DNA from: Sacculina carcini
Taxonomy: Eukaryota > Arthropoda > Thecostraca > Sacculinidae
NCBI GenBank assembly: GCA_916048095.2
Contig: OU696594.1
Span: 3,137,281-3,201,280, forward strand
Length of the DNA: 64,000 nucleotides
Direction: 5' to 3'
Positions 44,690-56,040 of this stretch are shown one piece after another (position 1 is the first letter of the stretch; each line of letters opens with the position of its first letter). The position numbers and the translations under genes were made by a program. The notes under the pieces are model-generated. The model did not search any database. It saw only the letters and a list, made by a program, of their open reading frames with translations, and was not told the origin of the DNA.

Positions 44690-45195
44690 TTTCGCGCTTC
44701 TACAAGAACCGAATTTTGAACGTTGAAGTAAGATTCACTATTTCGATTCAAACAGACATTTATGGAACCGAAAAATGATGAAACGCACTGCCTCAAACTT
44801 GACCGTAATGCTGAATTTTGACGGCCTAAATCAACCCTAACCTAACAAGTATATCGATAAAGATTATATTCATATTCGAAACTTTACCCTTAGATTTGGA
44901 CCAGTGTTTAATGTACATAAATCATGTGTATCATATAATTTATCCAACACTTCAGTGATGTCCCAAGTAGCGCCATGGCCAGATCAAATTAAACATAACA
45001 ATAAAACTGAAATTATTATATGAACAGAGCCAACTAAATTAAGAATACGACAACATCAACTTAGCTGTTTCAAGAGTACTTGCATATGATAGCTATAACT
45101 TGGAAAACAAATTTTACTCAACAACGAAAAACATTCCCACACTTATATTTAGCTTTTTTTATTTGATAATTACATTAGATTAATCGCTTATTTTT
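44690..45195. other. Unit 1 non-coding DNA
   Basis: AT-rich, matches 48160-48690. No gene or repeat family recognised apart from a ccctaacctaac motif. Confidence 0.4.
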
Positions 45196-45390
45196 TTGCT
45201 TTTTTCTTCATTATCTTTCATCTTCCTGACTGAAACCTTTACGTTTTCAAACTCTCTTTCTCTCTACATCTTTTTGGTTAGCTTCCAGTACACATGGGGC
45301 CACCGCAGGGTGGTAATAGTGCCACCCTACGGTAGCCCCATGTACCAGAAGCGCCCAAAAGATGTAAAAAGTTCGAAAACAAATGGACAA
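45196..45390. repeat. Head-to-head pair of SINE-like repeats (palindrome)
   Basis: A forward 5' part (ttggttagcttccagtacac, gggtggtaatagtg) meets an inverted copy (ccaccctacggtagccccat, cagaagcgcccaaaag) at about 45322. This is the junction between the two tandem units. Confidence 0.65.
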
Positions 45391-46371
45391 ACCAAATAGA
45401 TGCGGGGGCTTGGAGAAACATGAGGAACTACACTCGAAATGTTCATGATCAGGATTTTTTGGGGAGGCTAAGGGGGAAATTGGCATACTTTTTAGGAGGG
45501 CTGCAGTCCCTCCAAGACCCTACATATCGCCGCCACTTTTACCCTTCGATAGTAAGTTAGGATCAGAAGTCACGATTGAGAAGACGAGCGAATGAAAAGC
45601 AGGCCATGATCGCGTATAATTCAGTCGTGTAAATGGAGGCGCTCCGTGGCAGAGTACGCGAGCGACAAGTATCTCAACTTACAAACACACTCTCAAACTA
45701 GGCGGTCGTCTAGAACGGCCGATTGGCGGGTACCTCGAACAGGAATCACAGAGGAATGCAGTCCTTCGCATAACATTGACAATTTGTATTACTATTCATC
45801 GGAGACAACGAGTTTTCGGAAACTGAAATAAATAAGAAACTATTTGAAAACGACAATGATACAACTAGAATCCTTGAACAGTCAGGCAATTATATCTATA
45901 GAAATATGTATCGTTGAGTCTCTGGATCTACTCAACGTATTCGAGATTTTGCTACCATCAATGAATGAACAGTTAAATTATGCAGAAAGCTTATGACATT
46001 TGTATGAATAAGGTCGTATTAATTTCAGTAGTCAGATAATCTATATACACTTACAAATAATTATAATGAATTGCACCGTGTTGTCTTTCGGTATTTATTT
46101 GACAATTTTCCATTTTCTCTGGGGTGGTCAAATCCACTTTGCCTAAGGTCTCCAATTACACTGGTCTGTGTGATTTATAAGGTCAAGGGTTTCTCAACTG
46201 TTTTCAGGTCACTTTTTCACGCTGATTCCGGAAATGAAATCCGTTTTGCTCGATATTTTAAGATACGTTATTTCGCCCATATGAACAAAACCTTGCTGAT
46301 TGGTTTACTATAGTTAATGCAAGAGGATATATGTTTAAACTGCAAACTGATGCACCATACGTGTATTCCGA

Positions 46372-46791
46372 TCATAGTACATACTCACTACTGCGAAAAA
46401 ATGGTCTTTTCATGGACTTCCGAATGTGTTGAGCAGATGGGACGTCCCTCTTCAAGCACCAACAATAGTCCGCCAGGAAGTTAACGTCCCACCGACCCCG
46501 GTACCGTTCTTCCATCACACGTATATCTTTGTGGAAACGTTGTCCCTGCTCTTTACTATAATCACCACAGTTGTCTGGGAAATAATCGAGATGGGACCGT
46601 AGAAAGTGCACCTTTACAGACATACGAGCATCAAGTTGCTGAAAACTATCCATCAACTCATCGACGACCTTCACGTATTCCGGACTTCTATGGTTACCCA
46701 GGAAGTTAGTGGTGATCGACTTGCAAGTCAGCCACGCAGAGAGCTCAGACATGTCCCATGCAGCAGGAGAGAAGGGTGAGAATTGGGGCAA
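46372..46791 (-). CDS. TE-associated conserved ORF, partial
   Basis: A 139-codon frame reads MPQFSPFSPAAWDMSELSAW, then FLGNHRSPEYVKVVDELM, ARMSVKVHFLRSHLDYFPDN, EERYRGRWDVNFLADYCW and KRDVPSAQH. I recall near-identical peptides (FLGNHRSPEY..VV..LL, FLRSHLDYFP.NCGD.SEEQGERFHQD) as multi-copy hypothetical proteins in arthropod genomes, so it is probably part of a transposable element. It lies only in unit 2, inside the extra segment. No start-site or transposase motif can be assigned. The frame may begin earlier on a larger exon. It is intact over its length. Confidence 0.5.
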   Translation of the reverse strand: MPQFSPFSPAAWDMSELSAWLTCKSITTNFLGNHRSPEYVKVVDELMDSFQQLDARMSVKVHFLRSHLDYFPDNCGDYSKEQGQRFHKDIRVMEERYRGRWDVNFLADYCWCLKRDVPSAQHIRKSMKRPFFRSSEYVL

Positions 46792-47181
46792 AGTGTATCA
46801 GTATGCCCACTCCAATATGCATATTAATACATCAGTGTGTGAGCTGTTATCCTTGACATAGTGTGAAAACTCGAGCTAATCGATTAAAATGGATAGCTTT
46901 TTCGGATTCAGCACACGAAACTTGTATAAAAACAGCTGAGAAACCTCCGACCTTTAGAAAAAAGTTTTGAAACGCAGGCTAGTGTTATCTATGGCCCAAC
47001 CTGGACCTATGCTTCACTTAAGAGAGCACTTGGAAGCGTACGACTTTTGGGCAGAGCTGCTAATGTAGTGTCAATCTGAGGTGTGATCAGGTCCCAAGGT
47101 GACTCCACCATGTACTTCACCCGCATGACGTCGCTTTCTCTCTCTCTCTCTCTCTCACGGCTCCTTTCACACGGAGTAGTT

Positions 47182-47612
47182 CAGTGATTCCCAACGGAGG
47201 ATCTTCCAGGTGGTATGCAATCACTTTCGGGATCATGCACAATTTTGTCATGGTCATGAACAATTTCGTGATCACTAACAGTCACTGGTTTTCTCCTCGA
47301 CATGGGAGTGCCAGCAAGAGGATTTCCAGCCTTCATGACCATCAAGTCAAACAGCCGGAACCATCTTGCTTTAACAGGACATGGTTTCCGATGTGCTGTG
47401 AGCGAAGTAATGCCTCGCATTGACTAGTTGGTGGAGAAGTAAAACAGTGCTCGCATGGAATTGTTTTTTTGAGATGATTTGTGTAATACTTGTTCAATTA
47501 TGTCAATAAAGTGATATCTGATCGAATTGAGTTTCTCTGGAGCCAGGTGGTACGCGGCGACTGTACGGGATTTCCCAGTGGTACTCGATCACAACAAGGT
47601 TGGGAATAACTG
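47182..47612. mobile_element. hAT MITE family C, full copy 2
   Basis: Duplicate of 43711-44141 with the same length and ends. Confidence 0.65.
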
Positions 47613-47840
47613 ACAAGAGAATGACTGAATAAGCAGGGTTCTCCGCGTATTGTGATATTTTGCAGGAATATCGCATGCCCACCTCCGGAGTACACCGGAG
47701 CGCCAGAGGAACGTTATCAACCTCAAGTAGAGGACTCCGCAACGCAACTAACAATGCGAACTCCTGCGTGGTGTATCAAGACAGCAACTGAAGAAGTTCA
47801 TGGCTCCGAGCAAGATAGCTTAGCTTCATAGTTTTTGTTA

Positions 47841-48128
47841 GACTCAGTGATGTAGTGGTTGCACACCGCCACACAAGCGGGAGGTCCGTGGTTCTAAAAC
47901 CCGGCGGATACTTTCTTTGGGCCAATTCTATAATCCAACAGCAGTAAATGGTACCAGATATCAGTCATTTGTTGTGCCATAGATTCTAGGGACGTGGTCC
48001 TCTCTAATACGTCTTCCGCTCGTGGCGTCATAGCGTGGATAGGGTTCTGCGGTGGCAGCGAGCTGCACGGGACACACCTGTGTGTGTTCATAAGCTTCTT
48101 CCCGTGTAGCAGCTGTCACTTGAGACCT
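47841..48128 (+). mobile_element. tRNA-Val-derived SINE, copy 2
   Basis: Duplicate of 44370-44662 within unit 2; it lacks six bases (cgactt) near its end. Confidence 0.75.
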
Positions 48129-48699
48129 TCAGCCTCTAACCTTTGAGCGGAGAGTTTCGCGCTTCTACAAGAACCGAATGTTGAACGTTGAAGTGAAATT
48201 CACTATTTCGATTCAAACAGACATCTATGGAAAAAATGATGCAACGGACTGCCTCAAACTTGACCGTAATGCTGAATTTTGACAGGGCCTAAATCAACCC
48301 TAACCTAACAAGTATATCGATAAAGATTATATTCATATTCGAAACTTTACCCTTAGATTTGGACCAGTGTTTAATGTACATAAATCATGTGTATCATATA
48401 ATTTATCCAACACTTGAGTGATGTCCCAAGTAGCGCCATGGCCAGATCAAATTAAACACAACAAAAAAACTGAAATTATTATATGAACAGAGCCAACTAA
48501 ATTAAGAATACGACAACATCAACTTAGCTGTTTCAAGAGTACTTGCTTATGATAGCCATAACTTGGAAAACAAATTTTATTCAACAACGAAAAACATTCC
48601 CACACTTATATTTAGCTTTTTTTTATTTGATAATTACATTAGATTAATCACTTATTTGTTTGCTTTTTTCTTCATTATCTTCCATCTTCCTGACTGAAA

Positions 48700-48850
48700 C
48701 CTTTACGTTTTCAAACTCTATTTCTCTCTACATCTTTTTGGTTAGCTTCCAGTACATGGGGCCACCGCAGGGTGGTAATAGTGCTTGCACTCTTCCCCCA
48801 TGCCACTGAATTTACCTGTAATTGATAATAATAATAATAAAAATAATAAA
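48700..48850 (+). repeat. (AAT)n-tailed SINE-like repeat, copy
   Basis: ggttagcttccagtacatgg, ggtggtaatagtgcttgcac, tttacctgtaattgata and (aat)n. It marks the end of unit 2. Confidence 0.65.
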
Positions 48851-49002
48851 TCGCTTGAAAATATCCAGCACAATAGTAAAGAATGTGCGTTGTCAAATCG
48901 CAAATAAACTGCCCCGTTCGCGTGATTATTATTCCAAAATTAAACACAAACACACACACACAGACACAGATCAACCAAGAGTTCTAACAACCGTTCAACT
49001 TA

Positions 49003-49238
49003 CACACACGCGCGCACACATACACGTGTGTGTACAATGTCGAGGTGACATAGAGGTCATGCAACCCGCCATAAACACAAACTGCTTCAACCCCCTTGCC
49101 CCGCCCACCCCCGGCGTCCAACACACGCGCACACATTCAAACTGCTTAGCCGACGAGTTTCAAACGACCTTGAAACGGCACATACACACACAGACAGACA
49201 TACACACAAACAGCTTGTCCATTGATTTCACAATCAGT
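49003..49238. repeat. SF1 3'-flank block, copy 2
   Basis: Partner of 42140-42372 (gtcgaggtgacatagaggtc, cgacgagtttcaaac, ccattgatttcacaatcag). Confidence 0.75.
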
Positions 49239-49317
49239 TGATCGCAACCCTCATCAAGATCTTATAAGACAATGGATTAAGTAAAGAATTGACATATAGA
49301 ACAAGGTCTTGAATGAA

Positions 49318-49560
49318 ACACACACACACACACACATACACCTACACCAGGACACACTAAAATACACACACACACTAACATACACAGACACATACACACT
49401 GTTACACACACTCACACACACAATGACACACACTAACACAAACACACATATATACATAAACACAATGACACACACTAACACACACACACACACACACACA
49501 CATATAGATATATATATATATGTGTGTTTGTGCATGCTTGTATGTGTGTATGTGTTTGTG
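49318..49560. repeat. CA/TA/TG microsatellite run downstream of SF1
   Basis: Interrupted (CA)n, then (TA)n, then (TG)n; ORFs across it are artefacts. It lies in the SF1 3' flank or 3'UTR. Confidence 0.8.
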
Positions 49561-49602
49561 AGACGTATACTGATGATGGGAGGCGAGAGAGAGGGGGGAG
49601 AC

Positions 49603-49932
49603 TTAACTGGGGGGCGGGGGCGGGGGAGCGGCCAGTAAATTGGACAATCCCGATTGTGCCAGTATGTTGAGATCGTTATTTCTCTGTTGATGTTGTTGAG
49701 GTTGTTGTTGTGGTGCCCCGGCACGATACCCCTGTCCCTGTTGCTGCTGATGCTGTGGGGGTGGTGGGTAATGACCGTGGGGTAACAGCGGTGGGTAAGA
49801 TGACCCGCCTGCGGGTCGAGGTGGACCCGCCGCCTGTAGCGGAGGTCGCATCCCGCGTGGAGGACCCGGAGGACCGCCAGGCGAAAATGGAGGACGCTGA
49901 CCCGCGTTCAAGCCTCGAGAAGGAGGTGGAAC
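49603..49932 (-). CDS. SF1: SF1 last exon (stop)
   Basis: Codes [20 protein letters not shown] through [13 protein letters not shown] to [20 protein letters not shown] and S, then TAA. The acceptor tgtgtgtag follows (TG)n. It is separated from exon f by a 5.5-kb transposon-filled intron. Confidence 0.82.
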   Translation of the reverse strand, partial: VPPPSRGLNAGQRPPFSPGGPPGPPRGMRPPLQAAGPPRPAGGSSYPPLLPHGHYPPPPQHQQQQGQGYRAGAPQQQPQQHQQRNNDLNILAQSGLSNLLAAPPPPPPS

Positions 49933-52900
49933 CTACACACACATAAACAGACACACACAAACATACATGCACACACACACACACACATATTTGTCGTGTA
50001 ACAGTGAAGACGTGAACATCAAACGTGATTATCGAGTGATTCGAGTTGCTGGGTATTTTTAATAGGCGTCACAGCGCAGCCGAGGACTGAGTCATCATGA
50101 GTCTGTCCCAAAGAGGTAAAGCGAAAAAAATGACGAGGAACAACTTGACGGAATGATAATCAAATTAGGAGAGATTGAGTCGGAAATAACAAAATCATTA
50201 AAGGAAGTAAAGAGCAAAAACGATCAACTCAGAAAAGAAAATGAAGACAAAGACCGTGTGATTGAAACACTAACGGACGAAACAAAAAAATACAAAGCGA
50301 AAACAAAAAAAATCAATGTGAGGATGAGATCGTACGAGAAAAAAGATGAAATCACTCAAAAACTCAAAAAGGATGTGGCAGAAAACAAGGAAATTGAGAC
50401 GAAAGTGAAAACATATGAAGAGAAAGTTGAAATCATGCAAGAACATGATAAAGTCGATGAGAGACAAAATGATGTGGAAGCATTGAAATTGGAAATGGAA
50501 GCTACCAGATTGAGGACAAACGATATTGAACTAAAATTACGTGGACAATAAAGACGGCAAAATGACCTATGCTGATACTGTTGAGAGCAAAGAAGACAGG
50601 ACAAATAAAGTCAAAGACAATAATAAGAGAAAACCCCAGATTTATTAGAGAAAAGGTCGAGATGAACAAGTGATGATGATGATGTGATGTTATTGGTGTA
50701 GAGGAAATGGAAAAAATCCAACTTATATTCCATGCCGTTCTGGAGGCTGAAAATGAAGAGCCACCGAGCGTGTACGAGTTCTATAGAATAAGAATATTTG
50801 AAAAGGAAAAAATGCAAAAATGATAAAATGAGATATGCAAAAAAACATCAGGAATGATGAAAACACGAAGGACGTCTGGATTAGTCGGTGTCTGAATAAA
50901 GAAGATAGGTATAATATAAAAGAATGGTGAAAGAAGCAAAAATAATGAACGACGACAGAACTAAAGAAGAAGAATTTTTTCTACAAGGTGGTAGCACTAC
51001 AAATACGAAAGTGGTACAAAAGGGAGCAAATGACAACCTAAATGGACAATATTTCCGACAAAAAGATGCACTAAAGATGATAAAAAACGACACATTGAAA
51101 ATATTTTATAAGAATACAGATGGACTACTATAAAAATGGATGAATTAAAAGAATTTATTAGAGAGAATAGACCGAATATAATCTGCTTGACAGAAACAAA
51201 AATGCAGTCAGAAATTTCAAACGCACTATAAGCTGCGATGGGTATGATATATGGACGAAGGACAGAACAAATAAACAAGATGGAGGAGTAATAATCATGT
51301 CATCAAATAATCTTATAATACAGCCGAGAAAATAACTTGAAAGCTCAAAAGCCGAAATGTCAGCTATAGATGTAATAGGGAACCAAAATATAACAACCAT
51401 TGTGGTGGTTTATTTACCACCAAAAACAAACGCATGAACAGAAAATGAGTTATAAGAATGAGAAGACATGAAATCGAGGAGCTAACATCAATATTAGAAG
51501 ACGCGCATAAGATATCAAGAAATGTCATAATTGTGGGAGATTTTAAACTGCAAAACAAATTGGCATGACATTCAAAACGCTAGAAACAAAACCAAAAGAT
51601 CATACAAAATTAAGAAAATGCTGCAAACATTATTCCTAGCTCAACACGTCGACCAAAATACCAGAAAAAGGGGAAAAGAACATCCCTCCAGTCTGAATAT
51701 TGTGATCACCAAATAAAATAAGCAAATAGATAGAATATGATATCTCCCCCAGTGGGAAAAAGCGATCATTGCAGCATTGAATTTGACTTTCTTATCAGAA
51801 GAGATGTGATAAAGGACAAATCTGCACCTTGAAAGTGCACGATTTCAGAAATGATTTTTTCTCAAGAAATGAAGAGATACTTTACAAACGTTGAATGGAG
51901 CACGGCTCTCCAAAGTAATGATGTAGACATTCAATATGATATTTTCTGCGACATTTACAATGAGGCAGTGAAACGGTCTGTGTCATATAGGCCAATGCAT
52001 ACGAGACAGCAACAATGGCTCAATAGAGAATGCATGATAATTCGAGACAAAAGAGACAAGCTTTGCAAAAAAATACAGGAAAAATGGCAGCGAGCAGAAT
52101 CAGGAAATGTATAGAAAATGAGAAACAAATACACGAGTATTCTGCGAGATTCGAAAAACAAATATGAGAAGGACATGATGGATAAAATCAGGGATTGCCC
52201 GAAGCTATTTTATCAGTATGTGAATAGCAAAACTAAAGTAAAAGACAACATACAACGCCTGGTCAAAAGCGGTATCAGATATACCGACGACAACGATGTG
52301 TGTGATATATTGAACAAACGATTTCAATCGGTCTCTACAGACGAAATTCAAGCAAATGTCCAAAAACGAGTTAGAATTAGAACCACACGATAATCTACCA
52401 CGATAGTCACCGGCATTCGACATTCTGCCATCTGATATAGAAAAATAATAGAAAAACATCGACCGGAACAAATCGTGTGGCCCTGACAATATATCATGCT
52501 ACATTTTGAGGGAGTGCGCAGAATAGCTGATTACACCATTAGCAAATAGACTAAACCAAATGAAAACAGAGTTAATCCAAATGAAAAAATACTTAAACCA
52601 AAGAAATAATTATCAAAATCATCATCAAAATTATCATGACGACTCGCAACGATTAATAGCACATTACATAGGTTTTATATCATTACATAAATGCTGGTAT
52701 TCACGTATGCGCGCCATATCGATGACTTTCAGTTGTGCGAGTTCCAGTGACTGTTTCTGTGTCAGTTGCTATCACATGGAGTGTGCTGTTTATACGTAAT
52801 ACGAGCTAAGTGAGTTTTCTAATTGAGCTTGTGGAGGAATGAGATACGCGGTGAGAATATATCGCAAGCACATGACTAACAACAACAACAAATACAGCAA

Positions 52901-55900
52901 AAAACAACAAGTGAACGAGCAAGCTTTAAGCGATGATTAGCAAACTTCAAACTTCGAGGCAATGCAAACTTCGACAAGATCTTCATGCCGAATGACCGCT
53001 GAGTAGTATAGCTGAAACCGCTTAATGTTATACCTTCGGGACATGGCAAAAGTATGACATTAGCCTAACTAAACCTTTTTGGTCATTTTTCGCCTCCATA
53101 CTTGTGTTTATCAGCCGATTTATTTCTACATGCATCAGAAACGTTAAAACAATACACAGTACACCAGTCATTGCTTCATAGAGAAATATCATATCGCTCC
53201 ATAGAACAGTGCCGTCTCTTCTGCGTTGGAAATGTCCCTGGGTACATAGCCGTCCAGCTTCTTGGGCAGCATGCTTGCCATTCATTCCTTTGCCCCACCA
53301 CATCAGCCGCCAATTTCTCCCCTTGCGCCTTCACTAATCTGATATTTCCCGCTATTTCAGTCGGCCGAGTTAGACAATTGACGGTTCAAATGCCACATCT
53401 GTCTCAACCGCCAACTTATTGACCTTTTCCATCATAAGAAGCCCATTCACAGAGCATTTTTGGCGCACATCTGGTGGAACCACATGAGCATCGCCTCATC
53501 CACCTCTGCAAGATTGCTCGATCTCTTGCGCTTCCGACTCAGATTACAGCTGATCACCGCAATGTCTCGAATTTCTTTCTCTTCCTGATATTTTAGATTG
53601 TGCATTGATCGCAGCCGAGGTCCTTTGTAATGCTCGTTTGTTTGTTTCCAGCCTTGAGTTGGTCCAAGATTTGCAGCTTATCCTGAAGCGTGAACTCAGT
53701 CCGCTTCTCCATCACTTCTGCCACAATCACTGCGCGTAAAGAATAAATATGCTTTTGGCTAAATGGACAAACACAAAACACATGGACTGGCTGGACAAAA
53801 GGCATGACAACAACCGATGTATTTGTATAGACAAATACACGGGACCACAAAAAGTATGACCTTAAGCGGTCTCTGTCCCTGTGTAAAACACAGGGCCGAA
53901 GTTTGGGACCTGACGATGGTATGACATTAATCGAATTATGACATGAAGCGGTTTCGACTGTACTTTCCCACTGTGCATGTGTAAGTTTGCAAGTGCGACG
54001 GTTCTATGTTACTGATGGCCTGCAGGGCGATTTCTTCCATTGCGCTGATGCACTGTTCGGCCATTGAGACTCCACAGTCACCGCGAACAGTCACACCAGT
54101 GATTTCGTCCATCCGTTGTCTCAACTGCCGCTTGATATTGCTCTTCAGAGAGCTCCATAATAGCTCTGCGTTTAATGGGGTTGAGAAGGTAGGAATATGG
54201 AGCAAGTCCAAGTATACCACAATACTCCTGACTAGACAAAATTCCTCCAGGTTGCTGTGTGCCGGCGCGTTGTCCATAATTATTGTTGGCCGGTGAATTT
54301 CAGCATCTCTGCATCAATGACTGCAACCATTGCACGCAGTCTTGTTTTTTAATGCTCCTCTCTTCGTGGAGATTAGCACTACCCGTAAGCTTGTCATGGC
54401 CACGGTTATATGGAGGTTGGCCGCTTCGCTAGCGGGTAAAACAACTGAAGCTCTGGCACCGGTCCTGGACCTACCCTGACTCCTCCTGCAGTATAAATTA
54501 AAAATGGTCTCGTCGACCCATACTGAGGTGCCGCCTTCAGACCGCACCTTTAACAATACCTCCATGTATGCGACTATTTTCATTTTCTTTTCAGTCGAAT
54601 TAATTTCGAATTAACACGACTCAAATATGTAGCAAAATGTTAAAAATTTGAAGTCATGGATTCGGGTGTTCGTTCCCTATGAGCTCAGTGAAATTCTTCC
54701 CTTGTAATTGTACATAGCGTGAAACCTCAATTAGAAAGGCACATTTAATTAAACGTCACTTAGATAAATTCCTCTCTTTTGCCAATATATTGATTTTATT
54801 TGTGTTTTACATAGATATACATACGTTATTTGGTGTTTATCAATAAAGCTCACCGTATCTGCTCAAAATTCTGACCAGCTGGTGGCAAAATAGAGCGAAA
54901 CTATCTAATTGAACGACACTACGGGGGAATGTTTGAAAAATAGAACTGCTTACCGCTCAAATATAGCGTTTGATCAGCACATATACCAATATACCATACC
55001 ATACCACCGACAGAAACAAACAACAAACACAAATCACCAATGATAAGGGTAATTTAGGGTAAGTAAAGGAGTAATTTAGAAAGCTCACAAATCCTACATA
55101 AACCCAAATATCCGTATATACATATACTGTATGAATATACATGTGTGTACTCACATAGTTGTACTACAGGATATGAGCTAAGCTCGTGCTATCCCGTCTC
55201 TTCTCCATAATTTATCCAACATATTTTAGAACGAACTTACATTTCTAGCTTCAACTATTTTGCTGTCTAATTGGTTCCACTAATCTACGCTCCTCAACGA
55301 GAAACTTTACTATTTATATATCTTTTCGACAACGTGTTTTCTTCAGTTTGTTTGAGTGTCTTCTACGCACACATTTTCGTGAGAAACTAAGCCGATGTTT
55401 TCTGTGTTGACCGTGTCATGTGTGTATGTGTGTGTGTAACGTACAGGTCCCGGAGGACGGGCAGGTTGATGTTGTTGATGATGTTGTGAGGGCCAATGTT
55501 GTTGTTGTTGCCAGTTATTATTGTTGTGTTTGGCAGCATTATCAAGCGGTGGCGGCATTCGAGCATGTTGTTGTTGCTGTTGATTAGGAGGCATGTTCCA
55601 GTGGCCTCCAGGACCCTGTCATACACACACACACACACACACACACACATCCACAAATAAACACACATACATATACAGACACACACACACCCACAAATAA
55701 ACGCATACACCCACACCCACAAATACATACACAAACACACACACACACAGATACATACACACAAACACACTTACAAACACACGCACACACAAATGTCCAC
55801 AAATACACACAAATAAATACACACGCACACACACAGACATACACAAATAAACACACACACGCAAAACAGCAGTGTTTGTGATACACGCTGTGTTTGACGG

Positions 55901-55954
55901 CAAACACAATCAGTGAAGAAATACCCAGAAATCCACAACCAGAGCGATGTGTAA

Positions 55955-56040
<86 letters not shown>

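Larger units (their letters stand above)
42613..45330. repeat. Tandem duplication, unit 1
   Basis: Colinear with 45331-48760 from tgtaccagaagcgcccaaaa onward. It contains the MITE D right half, an unrecognised 600-bp region (42830-43450), hAT MITE C, the tRNA-Val-like SINE and a SINE-like end. The copies look more than nine-tenths identical by eye. No host gene is inside. Confidence 0.8.
45331..48760. repeat. Tandem duplication, unit 2 (with 0.85-kb extra segment)
   Basis: Colinear with unit 1 except that about 46158-47010 replaces a 40-bp sequence at 43440-43480, and the stretch 47127-47180 (a TC repeat) differs from 43607-43710. Confidence 0.8.

Noticed and set aside
49309-49724. His/Thr and Cys/Val ORFs near the SF1 3' end
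   Set aside because: Translations of CA/TG microsatellites.
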